In this document: piece by piece, positions 1 to 12,618 of the stretch
Layout: every line of letters starts with the position of its first letter
Position numbering within the stretch: position 1 is the first letter of the stretch
Source: Piscicola geometra
Taxonomy: Eukaryota; Annelida; Clitellata; Hirudinida; Piscicolidae
Length of the DNA stretch: 64,000 bases
Assembly (NCBI GenBank): GCA_943735955.1
Contig: OX030966.1
Span: 1,980,018 to 2,044,017 of the forward strand
Direction: 5' to 3'
Program-made: the position numbers and the translations under genes
Notes under the pieces: model-generated
Databases searched by the model: none
What the model saw: only the letters and a program-made list of their open reading frames with translations
Told to the model about the DNA's origin: nothing

Positions 1-1732
1 TGATGACCTTCATAGTGCCGCCATTTACACCAAAACAAATCGTGACGTACCAAAGCGTGTGTGACGTCAGGATGTGCTTGGATGACGCAATCGGGAAGGT
101 CGCCATGTATTCTTCGTGTGACCAGCGTGACATGTGCTTTGACGTGTCGATGACACATTGTGATCGTGGGTGTTTATGTGTCTTTTAGTATATTTTTGTG
201 TGTGTTTGTGTGTGTTTTTTTTGTGTTTTTACTTTTTTATTTGCATGTTTTAAGCTCTCCAAAGATTCTGGGTCGATTCAGTCTTTTATATGCTTTTCAA
301 AAAGTTTTTTTTTCAAAATATTTTTTTCATAACTTTTTAAATTAATCTCTTAGGAGTCATTTTTTCAGCCATCTTGACTTTTCTTTTTTTGCTTATAAAT
401 TCTCCCCCACATAAATCAGCCACATAAGACCTCCGGCTAAAGAGGGTTAATGAATTAAGGCATGCAATTAAGGACTAATCAGTAAGCCTTACACACATAC
501 CTCTGACTTTCATAAAGAAAGTATGCAAATCCTCGTGAGTCTTGCCGTAGAATTTAATTAAGAAGGGAAAAATAGAATATTTTTATTAAGCTGGAAATAT
601 GTGTTAGTAGAATTTTTCGATTAATAAATGTAAAAAAGAAATGTTTGTATAATACCTTTTTTAAAGAATTGTTGTGAAAAATAATTTTCAATATTAAAAT
701 ATAAATGTTAATGTAGAAGAAAGTGAATATTGCAAAGATCCATAATCACAAATAACCTCACCCATCACAATGACCCTGGTACTAAAGCCGCCAAGATTTC
801 CTTCCCTCACCAGCATCACCCATTTAATTGTATAATTAAACCGTTTAATCCATGAATTATTTAAATTAATTAGATATATTAATTGACTAATTGAAATAAT
901 TTAACTTGGAATGATTTTATTATTTTTTTCTCACAATAAATAGGTCATTTGGAAGTTTCCCCTCGTGACGTTCATTCAATTTGATTCCTCCGTAGAAGCG
1001 TTATAATAAATATTCATTAGGCATTCTAGTGCTTTGCATATTCATGACTTTGATGAACCCTCTTAATTCTTCAAATATAATTATATTATTAAACAAAAAT
1101 TAAACTTTAATTTTAAATATGGTATTGGCATTGTGGAGGTGTCATGTGGTTGTTTTCAAAGCCCGACGATGATCCTGAAAACAAATGAAAATTATTTAAA
1201 ATACTTCATTATTACTATTATTTAAAGCTGCCAGGGACTGTGATGAATGCAATGATCGTCTCCGACAAGCCTATTCACAATCAGGAGGTTTTTCCTAGAG
1301 CTGATGGTTAGCAAGCTATTGTAGATCAATAAGAAATTAAGTATTGATTTGAATGTCTCTTTGAGATTGATTTTCGATGTTTTTCTTCAAAATAATCTTT
1401 AGAAGCCATACTAAATCCAGCTGCCAGGTTTGAAACCCATCTTAGAAATGCCTTTCAATAAACTCATTCAAACGACAAAACGCTAATATTTATCAGTTAT
1501 ATTTTTGGCATGAATCGATTGATTGCTGTCTTTCCAGAAAAAGAATAAACCCTCCAAGTCTTTGCGAGTCAATATTCCTTCTTGCATTTCCGTGTTGAGG
1601 GCTCTTGTGACTGTTTGCCCGCCTTATCTCTTAATTAAAACCTTGCGAGTATATAAGAATAAAAGTGTTTAAAGATGGGAAAAAAAGTCATTTTAACAGT
1701 CAAAACTAAGCGCTGTAATATAAAGTCAGTCG
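1..1732. other. Intergenic AT-rich region with CRE-like site cluster
   Basis: I see no coding exon here. The first 160 bases hold four TGACG-type sites: TGACGT at 43, a full palindromic CRE (TGACGTCA) at 62-69, TGACGC at 83 and TGACGT at 140. CREB/ATF factors bind such sites, so this may be a promoter of a gene lying left of the window, but no start codon or exon supports that here. The rest is AT-rich with no recognised element. The 5' flank of the NACHT-WD gene must lie at the right end of this stretch. Confidence 0.4.
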
Positions 1733-4700
1733 ATGAGTGGAAAGAAAGAGAAATCGTCAAAAAAAGAGAAAAGAGGAAGAAATGAGAGGGAAGAACAGAA
1801 ACTGTCGAATGCGACTTTTTTGTTCGAGATTCCAGCAGAGAATGCCATAAGAAAGCCTCAGAGGGCTGCCAAGAGTAGAACAGGTCAACGAGACGAGCAT
1901 GCCAGAGCCCTGCTGAAGGACTTGAACGAGGAAGAAATGAGGTTCTTTGAGCTCCAGAAGAGTGGAAGGGTTGAAGTCGAAAGAGAGGTGAGTTTGAGGA
2001 GAGTGATCAGTTTGAAAGAGGATGACAAAAGAGAAGTGGTTGAAGAAAGAGTTGATGAGGATGAAGAAAAAATGAAGAAGGTTGAAGAAAGAGGAAATGA
2101 AAGTGAAGAAAAAAAAGAAAAGAGTAAGAAAAGAGAAACGACGAGTGAAGAGAGAGAGATGGAGGGTGAGGAGAAGCAGGCAAGTGCTGTGAAAGGTGCC
2201 GTGTCTCCTTTTCGAAGTGCTTGCCAAGACGACAGCAACCAGAAGGGGTCCGAAAGCTCTGACGTTTTCTTGGAAGACAGCCTGTCAGACAGGGAAGTCA
2301 TCGTGAGTTACTCGAGGAAGAGCAGAAACGCTTCTGTGGTGTTGGAAATCTCGGTAGATGGCGACGTTTGCAGCCTTCCGTGCCTGGAAAAGACCCAGGA
2401 GGAAGAAGAGTGTGCTGGCGTGGAGAAGATCGCACAGAATATCCTAAGAGGCTGTCTCGACGCAGTTCCCCCTGTTGACAAGAAGATCGTCCGCATTTTC
2501 ACCAGTTCCACATTTACGGGCACTTTTAATTCTTTTTGAGCTAATTAAGTTTCAATGTCAATTTAAAAATGACTAGAAATTGCCGTTACTTTTAATTATT
2601 TAACATTCTAGTTTCAATATAAAGATAATTAAAAATGAATATTTTATTATTTAACTCCCCAGACACCACACTGGAACGAAACTACTTGCTAGAAAGTATC
2701 TACCCTCGTCTGAAGGACTACTGCATGGAGAGGTATGGACTGGACTTCCAAGTTGTGGACATGAGATGGGGGGTGAGAGATGAGGCGACTGATGACCACA
2801 TGACTGTTGACTTGTGCATGCAAGAGATCGAGAACTGCCAACGATTGTCACTCGGGCCCAACTTTGTGGTGGCTGAAGATTTCTTAAACCTACTTATTTT
2901 TGAAAAATTAAATTTCATATTTTTCTAAAATTTTTGATAATAAATTTTCATATTTTTATAAAACTTCAAAAAAATTGTTTTTTTCTTTTTCAGTTTTATT
3001 CCTATATCTCAATTAATTAATAATAAATAAAAAACATTTTCATAGCTTTCTTTTCGCACACAAAGGCGTTCCTAGGCCAGAAGTACGGCTACAGGCCGCT
3101 TCCGACGAGAGTTACCTGCAGGCTGATGGAGTTGATGAAGGAGTATGTGAGGGATGGAGGGGAGTTGGTGGAGAAGTGGTATTTGAAAGATGACAACGCC
3201 CTGCCGCCTGTCTTCAACCTACGACCCATCAGCTCTGTATTTCCTAACTTCAAAAACAAAGTGATTTGTTGATTAATTAGCTTATAAAAAATAAATAATA
3301 TTTTTGTATCAATTTTAATTCTAAAATTTATAATTTAAATGGATATAAAAATATTAATACATTTAATTAAATGTTCAAAAATTTATAGAAAAAGCCAGAT
3401 TTGATGCGTAAAGACCATGAGAGGTGGTGGGAGGTTCTGGAAAAGCTTCAGTCTGTGATGAGGTGCTGTGTCGAAAAACTTCGGAAGCTTGGAAAAATAT
3501 CGGAAGATCAGAAACAAGAATTCTTCATTTCAGGTGAAAAGTGCATTTTAACTCTAAAAATTATTTTAATGATAATTTAAAACTTAAGCCATTGTACCAA
3601 TTACTTGCAGTGACAGAGCAGGAAATAAGAAAGGGAATAGTGAACAACAAAACAGCCGACAAACAGTGTTTAGCCTTCGTGAGAAATCTTCAGAAATTGG
3701 AGGCTGCCGAAGATAACTTAGTGGAGGTGAAAAAGTTTGTGGACCTGAAGGGCACTCAGCTGGACGCAGAAGCCAACCTACTGATGACTCAGTTGAGGTG
3801 GGAAGAGAATAATTTTGGAAATTGGTCATTGTGCTAATGTGTTTTCAAAGGTCATTATTTCAATATTAGATTCAATATATTTTAATTAAAAATCAAAACT
3901 TTAAATTCTAAATTTATAATTTAAATGATGATCTCTGAACAGGGACAATCTCTTAACCTCAAGTCTGACTGAGAACAACATCAGCAAGTTCACGGTGAAG
4001 TGGGATCCCGATAATGATTGCAAGGCTCACAAGTCCTACTTGAGTCTTTTTGGAGAAACATTCTACACGTAAACTTTACGATTCTCGATTCAAATTTAAA
4101 ATTTCGATTTTTATCCAGACAGATGCAGCATTTAATATTAATCTTAATCTTTGAATTTGCACGTGCTTTATTATATTAACCTCAAAAAGCTCTCAATAGC
4201 TGGAAAACTTAACTTTAAAAATGATTTTTCAACGCCTGAAGTCAAGTGTGTGCGCTGGTGGACAGAGCTGTCGACGAGAACTCAAACTTCGGGGCATTTG
4301 ACCAGTCGATACAGCAAATGCAACAGCACTTGAATCTCTGCAAAGGATTCTGCAAAGAATTCACTTCACGAAATGATGTGAATACCATTTCGTGAAAGTT
4401 TTTTTATATTTTCAATGATATTCATGGCGTATAATAATCATACGTGTGGTTAAGGCATTGTAGCAATACCAGTGAATGAATTAATCATATAGAATAAGGG
4501 ATATTTAATAAAATTTGTTATTTATTCATAAGAGTTAGATTTTAAACATTATTATTAAATTAAATGCATACTAAAAACAAAAAAAACAGGCAAAATTATT
4601 TTAATTTATTTCAGGTTTTAAGCGCCATAGAAAACTATTTATTTGGAGAATCAACTGAGCCCTTGATCATCTGGGGAGACAGTGGTTCGGGCAAGACTTC

Positions 4701-7700
4701 AGTGATGGCAAAAGCCTTCACGCTGGTATGTCATTCTATTCAAATTCCAATTAAATGTAAACTTAAACCCCACTGTAATAAATCAAACTGTTAAGTTGAA
4801 AGACTGGATAGCGTCTCATGAGGTCGATCCAGACATTCTGAAGATCATTCGCTTCATAGGCACCTCCCAAGACTCCAGCAGGACTGTTCCTCTCCTCACT
4901 TCCATCTGCCAACAAATCTACTACTTCCTCCGCCAACCATCGCCTCTGAATCTACCCGCAGACCCGGTTTCATTGGTTCTCTACTTCAAACACCTCTTGG
5001 CGCTCGCTTCTTCGCAAAAGACCGTCTTTCTCTTCATCGACAGCCTTGACCAGTTGTACCAGTCAGACAAACAGCATCATCTCTTCTGGGTTGACCCACA
5101 GTTGTCGAAGAATTGCAAGTTTATCGTTTCCATGGTGACTGAACACTATAGGGCTTACCACTCGATCAAAGAGTACCCGAACATCCTTGAGATGCCTGCT
5201 CTCGGCAAGTCACAGGGTCTGTCCGCTATGAGGTGATGAACTCTAGCTTATTAAAATGTTTTTATGGAACGATAGAATGAATAATAAAAATTTAAATAAA
5301 AAAGTTTAATTAAAATAAATACTTTTTTTGGGAGCAGGTCAATGATGGCGAACAACTCCAGAACTCTTTCTCCGGAGCAATGGCGATGTGTCGAAAAGGT
5401 TCTAGAGGAATGCAGTGATCCACTCTACATCAAACTCCTATCTGGAGTGGTTTCCAGGTGGAAGTCTTACACTCCGATCAAAAGTTCCAGCATCGCACGG
5501 AACGTCCACGACGCCATCACAAAACTCTTTGAGGAAACTGAGATCCTTCATGGCAAGTGCCTTGTCTCGCATGCCTTCAGCTACATTACCGCTGCTAAAG
5601 ATGGCCTTTCGGAGGTTGAGTTGGAAGATGTGCTGTCGCTTGATGAGGAAGTGAGTATTCTAAAAAAATGTTTTTTTTTGTTTTTCTAGTTTTCTTTTAT
5701 CGTATAAAACTGTTTATTAGATTTCCAAAATGACACATTAACAAAACACACACAATTCATCTTCAAAAACTTAACATCTCAAAACCCTCAACTTTGATAT
5801 CCACACAACAAGACACCGCCACCAAGGTATTAAACGACGTGTACCAGTACCACGTTCCTCCGGTGAGAAGAATTCCTCCGCTGCTGTGGGCGAGAATTAG
5901 AAGCCATCTGAGCGACTACATGAGCGAGAGAGACTCTGGGGGCGTCAATGTCATCAACTGGTACCACAAGCAGTTCATCGAAGTTTCCAACGAAAGGTCG
6001 CTGATTGTGATGATGGAGAGGATGATAATGTTTCTTTATTCATTGATTTGATGGGTTTTTGATTAATCGATTTGAAACGAATTTTTATTATATTATTTTT
6101 ATCGATCCAGAATTTATACTTATGTATTAGGCACAGTTTTAGTTTAAACTGTTTTAAATGGTTTAATTGTGACATTGTAGGTACTTGAAGGACGAAGAGA
6201 GAAAGAGGGAGGTGCATTCGATGCTCGTTGACTACTTTCTAGGCACGTGGGGCGGCAAAGCCAAGCCTTACACCTTTACTGAGTCCCAACGCAAGATGTT
6301 TGGACTTGCATCCATTCATGGCTCTTGCGACAGAAAAGTGGAGTTTTATTTGTTTTAATTTATTTCTGACAAATACAGGATTTTTTTTTCTTCCAGGTTT
6401 CAGAACAACCACTGTACTACATCGACAGCAACAACATCTTCGACAACAGCAACAAGAGATACAACCTGCGCAAACTACTCGAGCTTCCACACCATCTGAA
6501 CAAGAGCAGAAGGTACCTGCAACTTTTCTCGAAAGTTCTTTTCAACTTCGAGTGGCTGCAAGCGAAAATCTCCTGCACTCCTTTCCAGTCAGTGCTCGAC
6601 GATTTCGAAGATGTGTACAACGAGACAGTGGACGACAAAGAGCTCATCAAGCTGATTCTGGATGCTCTGAGACTTTCAGCGAGCGTCATCTACAAACGTC
6701 ATGTGATGTTGGGTCCGCAATTAGTCGGTAGACTGCTTCCCTTGAGTCAGCAACAACCATGGATCAAACTTCTGCTGCAACAATGCAAAACGGAAGGAAT
6801 CAAGTCGAACGCTCTGATTCCACTCTTCCACTGTTACCAGTCTCCAGGGGGACCGCTGGAAACGTTGTTTGAACGACATCAGTTCGCACCGTTTGGTCTT
6901 TGCTTCAGTAGCGATCATCAATTCATGTATTCAGCATCAAACAAGTTGATTGTAAAAGACAAGAACTCTGAAAACATCCAGATAAAGTCCATAGGCACGG
7001 CTGGACTTGTGATGGCGATGGAAATAAGCCTGGATAACTCAAGAATTATCGCCTTCACCAACAACAGTGACATTATCATTTACTACACCCTCATAGGTGA
7101 TGTCAAATTTAATTATTTTTGATACAAAAGTTAACTTTTTTTCAAGGATCCTCGCATAACCTCTCCTACAGGAGAAACCAAACTGATCGACAGTAAAGTG
7201 CTCAAATGTGATGACGACCTACTCGGGGTGGCGGTCAACACCAGGTACTTCGTGGTGTGGTCACTGCGCCACTGCTTTGTCTTCGATTTCAACGGAGAAC
7301 TCATCAGCAAGAGGGTGGTTCCACAGATGGAACAAGATGCGAACGTGGTAGCGATGGTAACAAGCCAAGAAGAAGATGAAAAGATTATTTTAGTGTGGAA
7401 ACTCGGATTTTCCCTTGGAGTTAAAGAGCCAATTGAGATGAACTTGGATGTATATGAAAACTTTAATGTTTCCCACGAGCCCAGCAAGAGATTGACCTTC
7501 GACAGTGGATTTGTTCTTTCAAAGGATAGAATGACTCTTTATGTGTGTCAAGAAAATCTTATAAACCAGTTAGTGTGAGTGTTTACAAGATATTTTATTC
7601 TATGTGTTTTTTCTAGTTTATAATTTTATTTTTCCAGTTTTACTTACGAGGAAAAAATTAAAGACTGGAAATTGGTGGGTTCAAAAGAAAACTCGCACAG

Positions 7701-9625
7701 AGCCTACTCTCTCTTTCTTTCCGATGACCAAATGGTTCTGGGTTTAGGTTACACTACAGGCTATGTGCTCTGGTATCTGACTGACAACAAGAGACTGACT
7801 CTTGCGCTGCCGAAGGAAGTTAGAAACTTTCCCAGGTTGAGCCTGACTAAACTTTACTATTATTACATTTTCATTCCATTATCAACTCAAACATTTCATC
7901 TTACAACCTCAAAGTTAAAACTGAATTCTTAAACATCTTGCAAAGAAAAAGTTGCGTCAACAACTTGGTGTTGTTCTTCAAGCAAAACAGCTACATGCTG
8001 GCTCCGGTCAGGGACGTTTTGTACGTGTGGCAGCTACCACAAGGCAACTTAATCAATGTCCTCAAATCCCATTTTGGCCGCATCATCTCGCTCAAGCTTT
8101 CGACAGACCCCAGTAAGTTTGCCACTTCCTCGTTGGACCGCTCCATCAAGATTTGGAACATTGATCGTATTCACGAGAAGGTCTACCCCATCGAAAAGCA
8201 TGATAAGCAGATATATAAAGTGGGTTTGGATAATGGTTGTATTTTAAAAATAATAAAATGTATTATTCTTGTTAATGAAATAAATTGTTATTCAAATATT
8301 TTTAAAATAACATTTGGTCCGGATTCCCAAGGTTTTGTGTTTGGACATCAACGGCAAGTGGAGAGCCCTTACAACCACGAGAAACTGCATAGGAATCTGG
8401 GACCTGGAGACGGGAAGGCTGGTGAAGACGCTCACCGGAAGCAGGGTATCGAGCTTCATCACCGGTTCAGCAGCCACTTCAGATGGAAAGTTCATCATCT
8501 GCGTCGAAGTGAACTCGCTTATAGTGTGGGATGCCAGTACGCTGAAGATGGTGAGAAGTGAAGAGGAAGAAGAAGAAGAGAAGCGGGAGGTGCTGCAGGT
8601 GCTCGTCACTCCTGACGACAAACATGTGAGATCCAAATTTTTTGGCATTCAATAGATTTAATAAGTAATTGTATACATATTTAGATTACACTTTGTGTAA
8701 CTTGCAGTTGCTAGTAGTCAGAAAAGAAGATCATGAGCAGAACAACGCTTGCTTGGAAATGCTTTCGATTCCAGACAAAGAACTTCTCTACAAAGTCTCT
8801 TTTTCTTTCTTGATCTTCAAGAATGTCATCATCACTTCGGACCTGAAGCAGATTGTGATTGCAGGCGTCGTGAAGAAATGCGATGGAAAAGAGTCTGAGA
8901 GCAGGGAGAGTTTGATGGTGTATTCACTTCAAGAAGGGAAACTCCTTTCGACCAACCATCCCAAGTACACTTCCCTCAAACCATGGATAAAGGTTCGGGT
9001 TAAGGCCAACTTATATACTTCAGTGAGTTTAATTGTCTAAAAAAAGAGTTGTTTGATAATGAAGGAATGACAAGAATTACCCCGCTACTGATGCATTACA
9101 AACTTCTTCCAGGTGGTAGCAATGCCTTGTCTGCAGGGTAGCAGGGTGGGTTTGGTGGATGAAGAAAAGGGCAGCATATGGAATTTGAGAAAAAGGACTC
9201 TTGTGAGGAGTGTGATGAACTGGAGTGGCGAGTGCTCCAAGGATGGACTGCTCGGATTGAGTGACCCCACCAGAGGAGGTCTGGATGTGATCAACCTCAA
9301 GAGTGGAGAGCTGCTCTGCACCTTGATACCCAGGCCTTCTGAGGGGGTTTTCCACGACAACCAGAGCAGGTTCACCACCAACAACCGGCACATCTACTTC
9401 TACCACTCTGGAAAGAAGTCCATCAGAATTTTCCGCTTTTCGAACAATGCCCAGATCGCAGACTTCCGGGTACACGCTAGTGTTTCCGCCAACATTGCTC
9501 CATGCCACGACTCCAGAGCTCTGGTGATTGGAGGAATTGATGGAAGTCTGGTGGTGCTTGCCATTGCAGACCCAAATCATGTTGAGCACCTTCAACTCCT
9601 CAACGAAAAAATGAACTTTTTATGA
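1733..9625 (+). CDS. NWD1-like: NACHT and WD-repeat protein (NWD1/NWD2-like), 19 exons
   Basis: This is a STAND-class NTPase of the NWD/TEP1-like family, expected to act as a cytosolic scaffold or switch that oligomerises on nucleotide binding. Exons: 1733-2519, 2663-2868, 3066-3260, 3389-3533, 3611-3797, 3943-4068, 4242-4377, 4615-4725, 4796-5232, 5338-5657, 5813-5996, 6181-6337, 6397-7096, 7172-7574, 7638-7835, 7952-8219, 8332-8625, 8708-8992, 9113-9625. They sum to 5652 nt (1883 aa) with consistent phase. A Lys/Glu-rich N-terminal extension is followed by a DUF4062-like segment (FTSSTFT near residue 260, then DMRWGVRDEATDDH). The NACHT domain has Walker A GDSGSGKT (615-622) and Walker B FLFIDSLDQL (Asp713). 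WD-like repeats fill the C-terminal 700 residues (SLDRSIKIWNI, CIGIWDLETG). Intron 1 uses a GC donor at 2520. Introns are short, AT-rich and free of satellites, unlike the neighbouring genes. The family is firm; the NWD1 versus NWD2 label is not. Confidence 0.92.
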
Positions 9626-9726
9626 AGTGGAAAAAATATGGTTTTTTATTTTATTTCTTTGGTTTGCAAGACAGATGAACTATACGAAGTACACAATTTG
9701 TTTAAATCATGTAAACGCTTGTTCTC

Positions 9727-10632
9727 TCAAATTGAACCAGCTCTGGAAATCTTGCAAATCAAAGTGGACTGTCGAGATCGGTAGAATTGTGAGTCTGCCC
9801 CGATGGGTTTGGGGATTCTAGAAAGTTCTTTCTTGATGAGTTTCAGCCGAATCTCTTCCGCATCAAACTTCTCCAGCCACGAGAAGGGCACGAAGACTCC
9901 TTTGTCATCTTCGTTCAGAGTGATCTTGGCGATGGTCATGCAACAACTCCGTGGCGCTTCATTCGATGCTTCGTATGCGCCACAACTCTTGCAACTCTTC
10001 AGAGCCACCTGGTCGTTGTGTCGTTGAATTTGCGTTTCTTTTTCAACCTTCTCGCTTGTTTGCGTGTTCTTTTGCTTCTTGACAGGTTTGATGGGCAGAA
10101 ATAAAGAGTTGTTTGGAGCGGTTGTCGGCTTGTTTTTATGGTCGTTCGGTTTCTTGGTTTGAGCTCTGAGCACATGCGCCAGCTTCACTGGACTCAGTGC
10201 AGTACAGGTGTTCCTCGCTTTCACACATTTCTGAAGAGGATTCTCCCACTCGTCGTCGTTTTTATAGCACTTCTTATTGACCTTTTTCAAAACTGCAGTT
10301 TCTTCATTGCGTAACCTTTTAACGACTGGATTCCTTGCTTTCGTGATGCGTTGTGATTGGGTCATGTAGCTGGAGGGCGTTGAAGGGTAGTGACAAACCT
10401 TTCTCATGTTTTGAGCTATTTTGTCGACAGATTTTTTGGCGATTACTTTTTCGGTGTGTGTTCTTTGTAGAGTGGATGGTGTTTGCAGATCTTCTTCGAC
10501 AAAGTAGGGGTATGAGTAAATGCTGGAGCTGAGTAGACTGGAAGAAACCTTGACATCTCCTGAGCAATCCTGTGCCCATGGTCTGTTGTCGTTTTTTCTT
10601 TGTTCTCCAGAATAAACCCTCATTTCGTCCAT
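9727..10632 (-). CDS. Uncharacterised single-exon protein, 301 aa
   Basis: I do not recognise this protein. It is an uninterrupted 301-aa reading frame, basic and Lys/Asn/Thr-rich, with predicted disorder in the first 200 residues. Near residues 215-235 it has a cysteine cluster (CKSCGAYEAS then APRSCC), which could bind metal. This is followed by a better structured tail (KGVFVPFSWLEKFDAEEIRLKLIKKELSR). The composition is non-repetitive and coding-like, which argues for a real gene. It ends about 100 nt from the stop of the NACHT-WD gene (convergent), and its start faces the TADA2B-like gene 464 nt away, so the two may share a bidirectional promoter. The first ATG of the frame was taken as the start. 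No function is proposed. Confidence 0.6.
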   Translation of the reverse strand: MDEMRVYSGEQRKNDNRPWAQDCSGDVKVSSSLLSSSIYSYPYFVEEDLQTPSTLQRTHTEKVIAKKSVDKIAQNMRKVCHYPSTPSSYMTQSQRITKARNPVVKRLRNEETAVLKKVNKKCYKNDDEWENPLQKCVKARNTCTALSPVKLAHVLRAQTKKPNDHKNKPTTAPNNSLFLPIKPVKKQKNTQTSEKVEKETQIQRHNDQVALKSCKSCGAYEASNEAPRSCCMTIAKITLNEDDKGVFVPFSWLEKFDAEEIRLKLIKKELSRIPKPIGADSQFYRSRQSTLICKISRAGSI

Positions 10633-11096
10633 TTCAGATAAAAAATTTAAGTTATGTGAGATGTTCTAATGTTAACTTTTTGTGAAAATTCGGCCATCAA
10701 AGGTTGGAGCAGGGATAGATCAAACAAAAATCTTTGTGGCTATAAATGTTTTTCTTGAACTTTGATTTTGAAATAAACTTGTGTTTGATGTTAAATGAAT
10801 TGCTTGTAAACAGACTTGACGAAATTATAACTAGTTTGCTCTCTTTATTTGATATTCTTTTTTTGAATTTATAAATTAAAATAGTTTTTTAGGAGAATTT
10901 AGCTCATATTGTGAGATGTTTTTTCATTATTACTTTTTTCAGAAAGTTTGCTCTAAATAATCATGTTTAAAACCGAATCGAAGTTACAATCAAACACATT
11001 TAAAGATCTGTGACCAAACAATCTGAATAAAAGAGTTTTGGACTTCTAATTTAGAAAATTTAAACTCTTGTTTCAAATACTTTAAACCCAAAAAAG
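10633..11096. promoter_or_regulatory. Divergent intergenic region, possible bidirectional promoter
   Basis: This 464-nt AT-rich gap separates the start codons of two head-to-head genes: the unknown minus-strand gene and the TADA2B-like gene. I see no repeat, CpG cluster or clear TATA box. The promoter role is inferred only from the gene arrangement. Confidence 0.35.
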
Positions 11097-11563
11097 ATGT
11101 CAGTGCAGTTGTGTTGCTACTGCCAAAAGTTCCTCAGGGGCTGTTTCGTTCTCTGTCACGACTGCTCACACTCACCACCAGTGCACCTTTGCCTTGAGGT
11201 CACTTCTCCATTGAAGATTGTTCAATTAGTCTTTTATAGATTAAAGTTTAAATTCTAATGCCTTCTTTCGGCCCTGCAGTGTTTTTCAGCAGGGGCAGAA
11301 GGAGGCCAACACAGATCAACCCACGACTACCAAATAATTGTTCTGCTTTTTCTATTTTTTAAACAATTGATAATTATACAATGACGAAAATTATTTATAA
11401 TCTTAGAACAAAAAAGTGTAATTTAAAGTAAAACTCAAGAGTTTAACTCGGACCCTTGTACCATGCTGTTCCAGAACGAGAGCTCTCTCAGGATATTCGG
11501 CTGGTCGTCATTGGAAGTGACTGCACTCTTGGACGCTATTGATTTGTACTCCTTTGATAATTG

Positions 11564-11625
<62 letters not shown>

Positions 11626-12564
11626 TTATGTGTGTGTTTATGTGTGTGTTTATGTGTGTGTTTATGTGATTATGTGTTTCTGTATTTGTACTTTTTCGAC
11701 AATTGGTGGGTATGTGTGTTTGTGTGTATGTATGTGTAGATATTTTTTTAGGTGTATAAATATGACTAGATGTATATAAAAGAGATGTAGAGAAGGAACT
11801 AAAACATATGTTTTTCCACACTTTCCCAGGAAAGACATCTCCAAAAGTTTGAGCAGCAGGAGTCCTCAAGGTGTTGCCAGCTCAACATTTCTCAACATTC
11901 CATGCAGCAACTCAACATTTCTCAACATTCCATGCAGCAACTCAACATTTCTCAACATTCCATGCAGCAACTCAACATTTCTCAACATTCCATGCAGCAA
12001 CTCAACATTTCTCAACATTCCATGCAGCAACTCAACATTTCTCAACACTTTAAGCAGCAACTCGACATTTTCACATAAAATAAACACACCTCAACACCAA
12101 CACAATGTGAGTTTCAAAATTCACTTTTTTCCCATCACATCTCCACCAGACTGCCAAAGCTTCTACACCAACTACTTCATCAATGGCAATGTCGGCAAAG
12201 GTGCTTGCTGTGAAACACAATTGAAAAGTTGTATGATAAGAGTAAAATAGAGTAGTTATGCAATAACTATCCATTATTTTTATTATTCTTGTTACCATCA
12301 TTTTTTTCTTTATTACATTCACTATTTGTCTTTATTACATTCATTTTTTATTATCATTATTATTATAACTTTATCATTCTTATTCCTTTCATTAAGTTTT
12401 TTTCATTTACTCCATATTTTGTCTTTTAGCTGGAACATATTTTTTCCTGCATACTTCTTCCAATTGAAACCTACAACCAGCCACTCCATCACCACACAGC
12501 CACACACACCAACACACAAACACACACACATACACACACAAACACACACACATACACACATACA

Positions 12565-12618
<54 letters not shown>

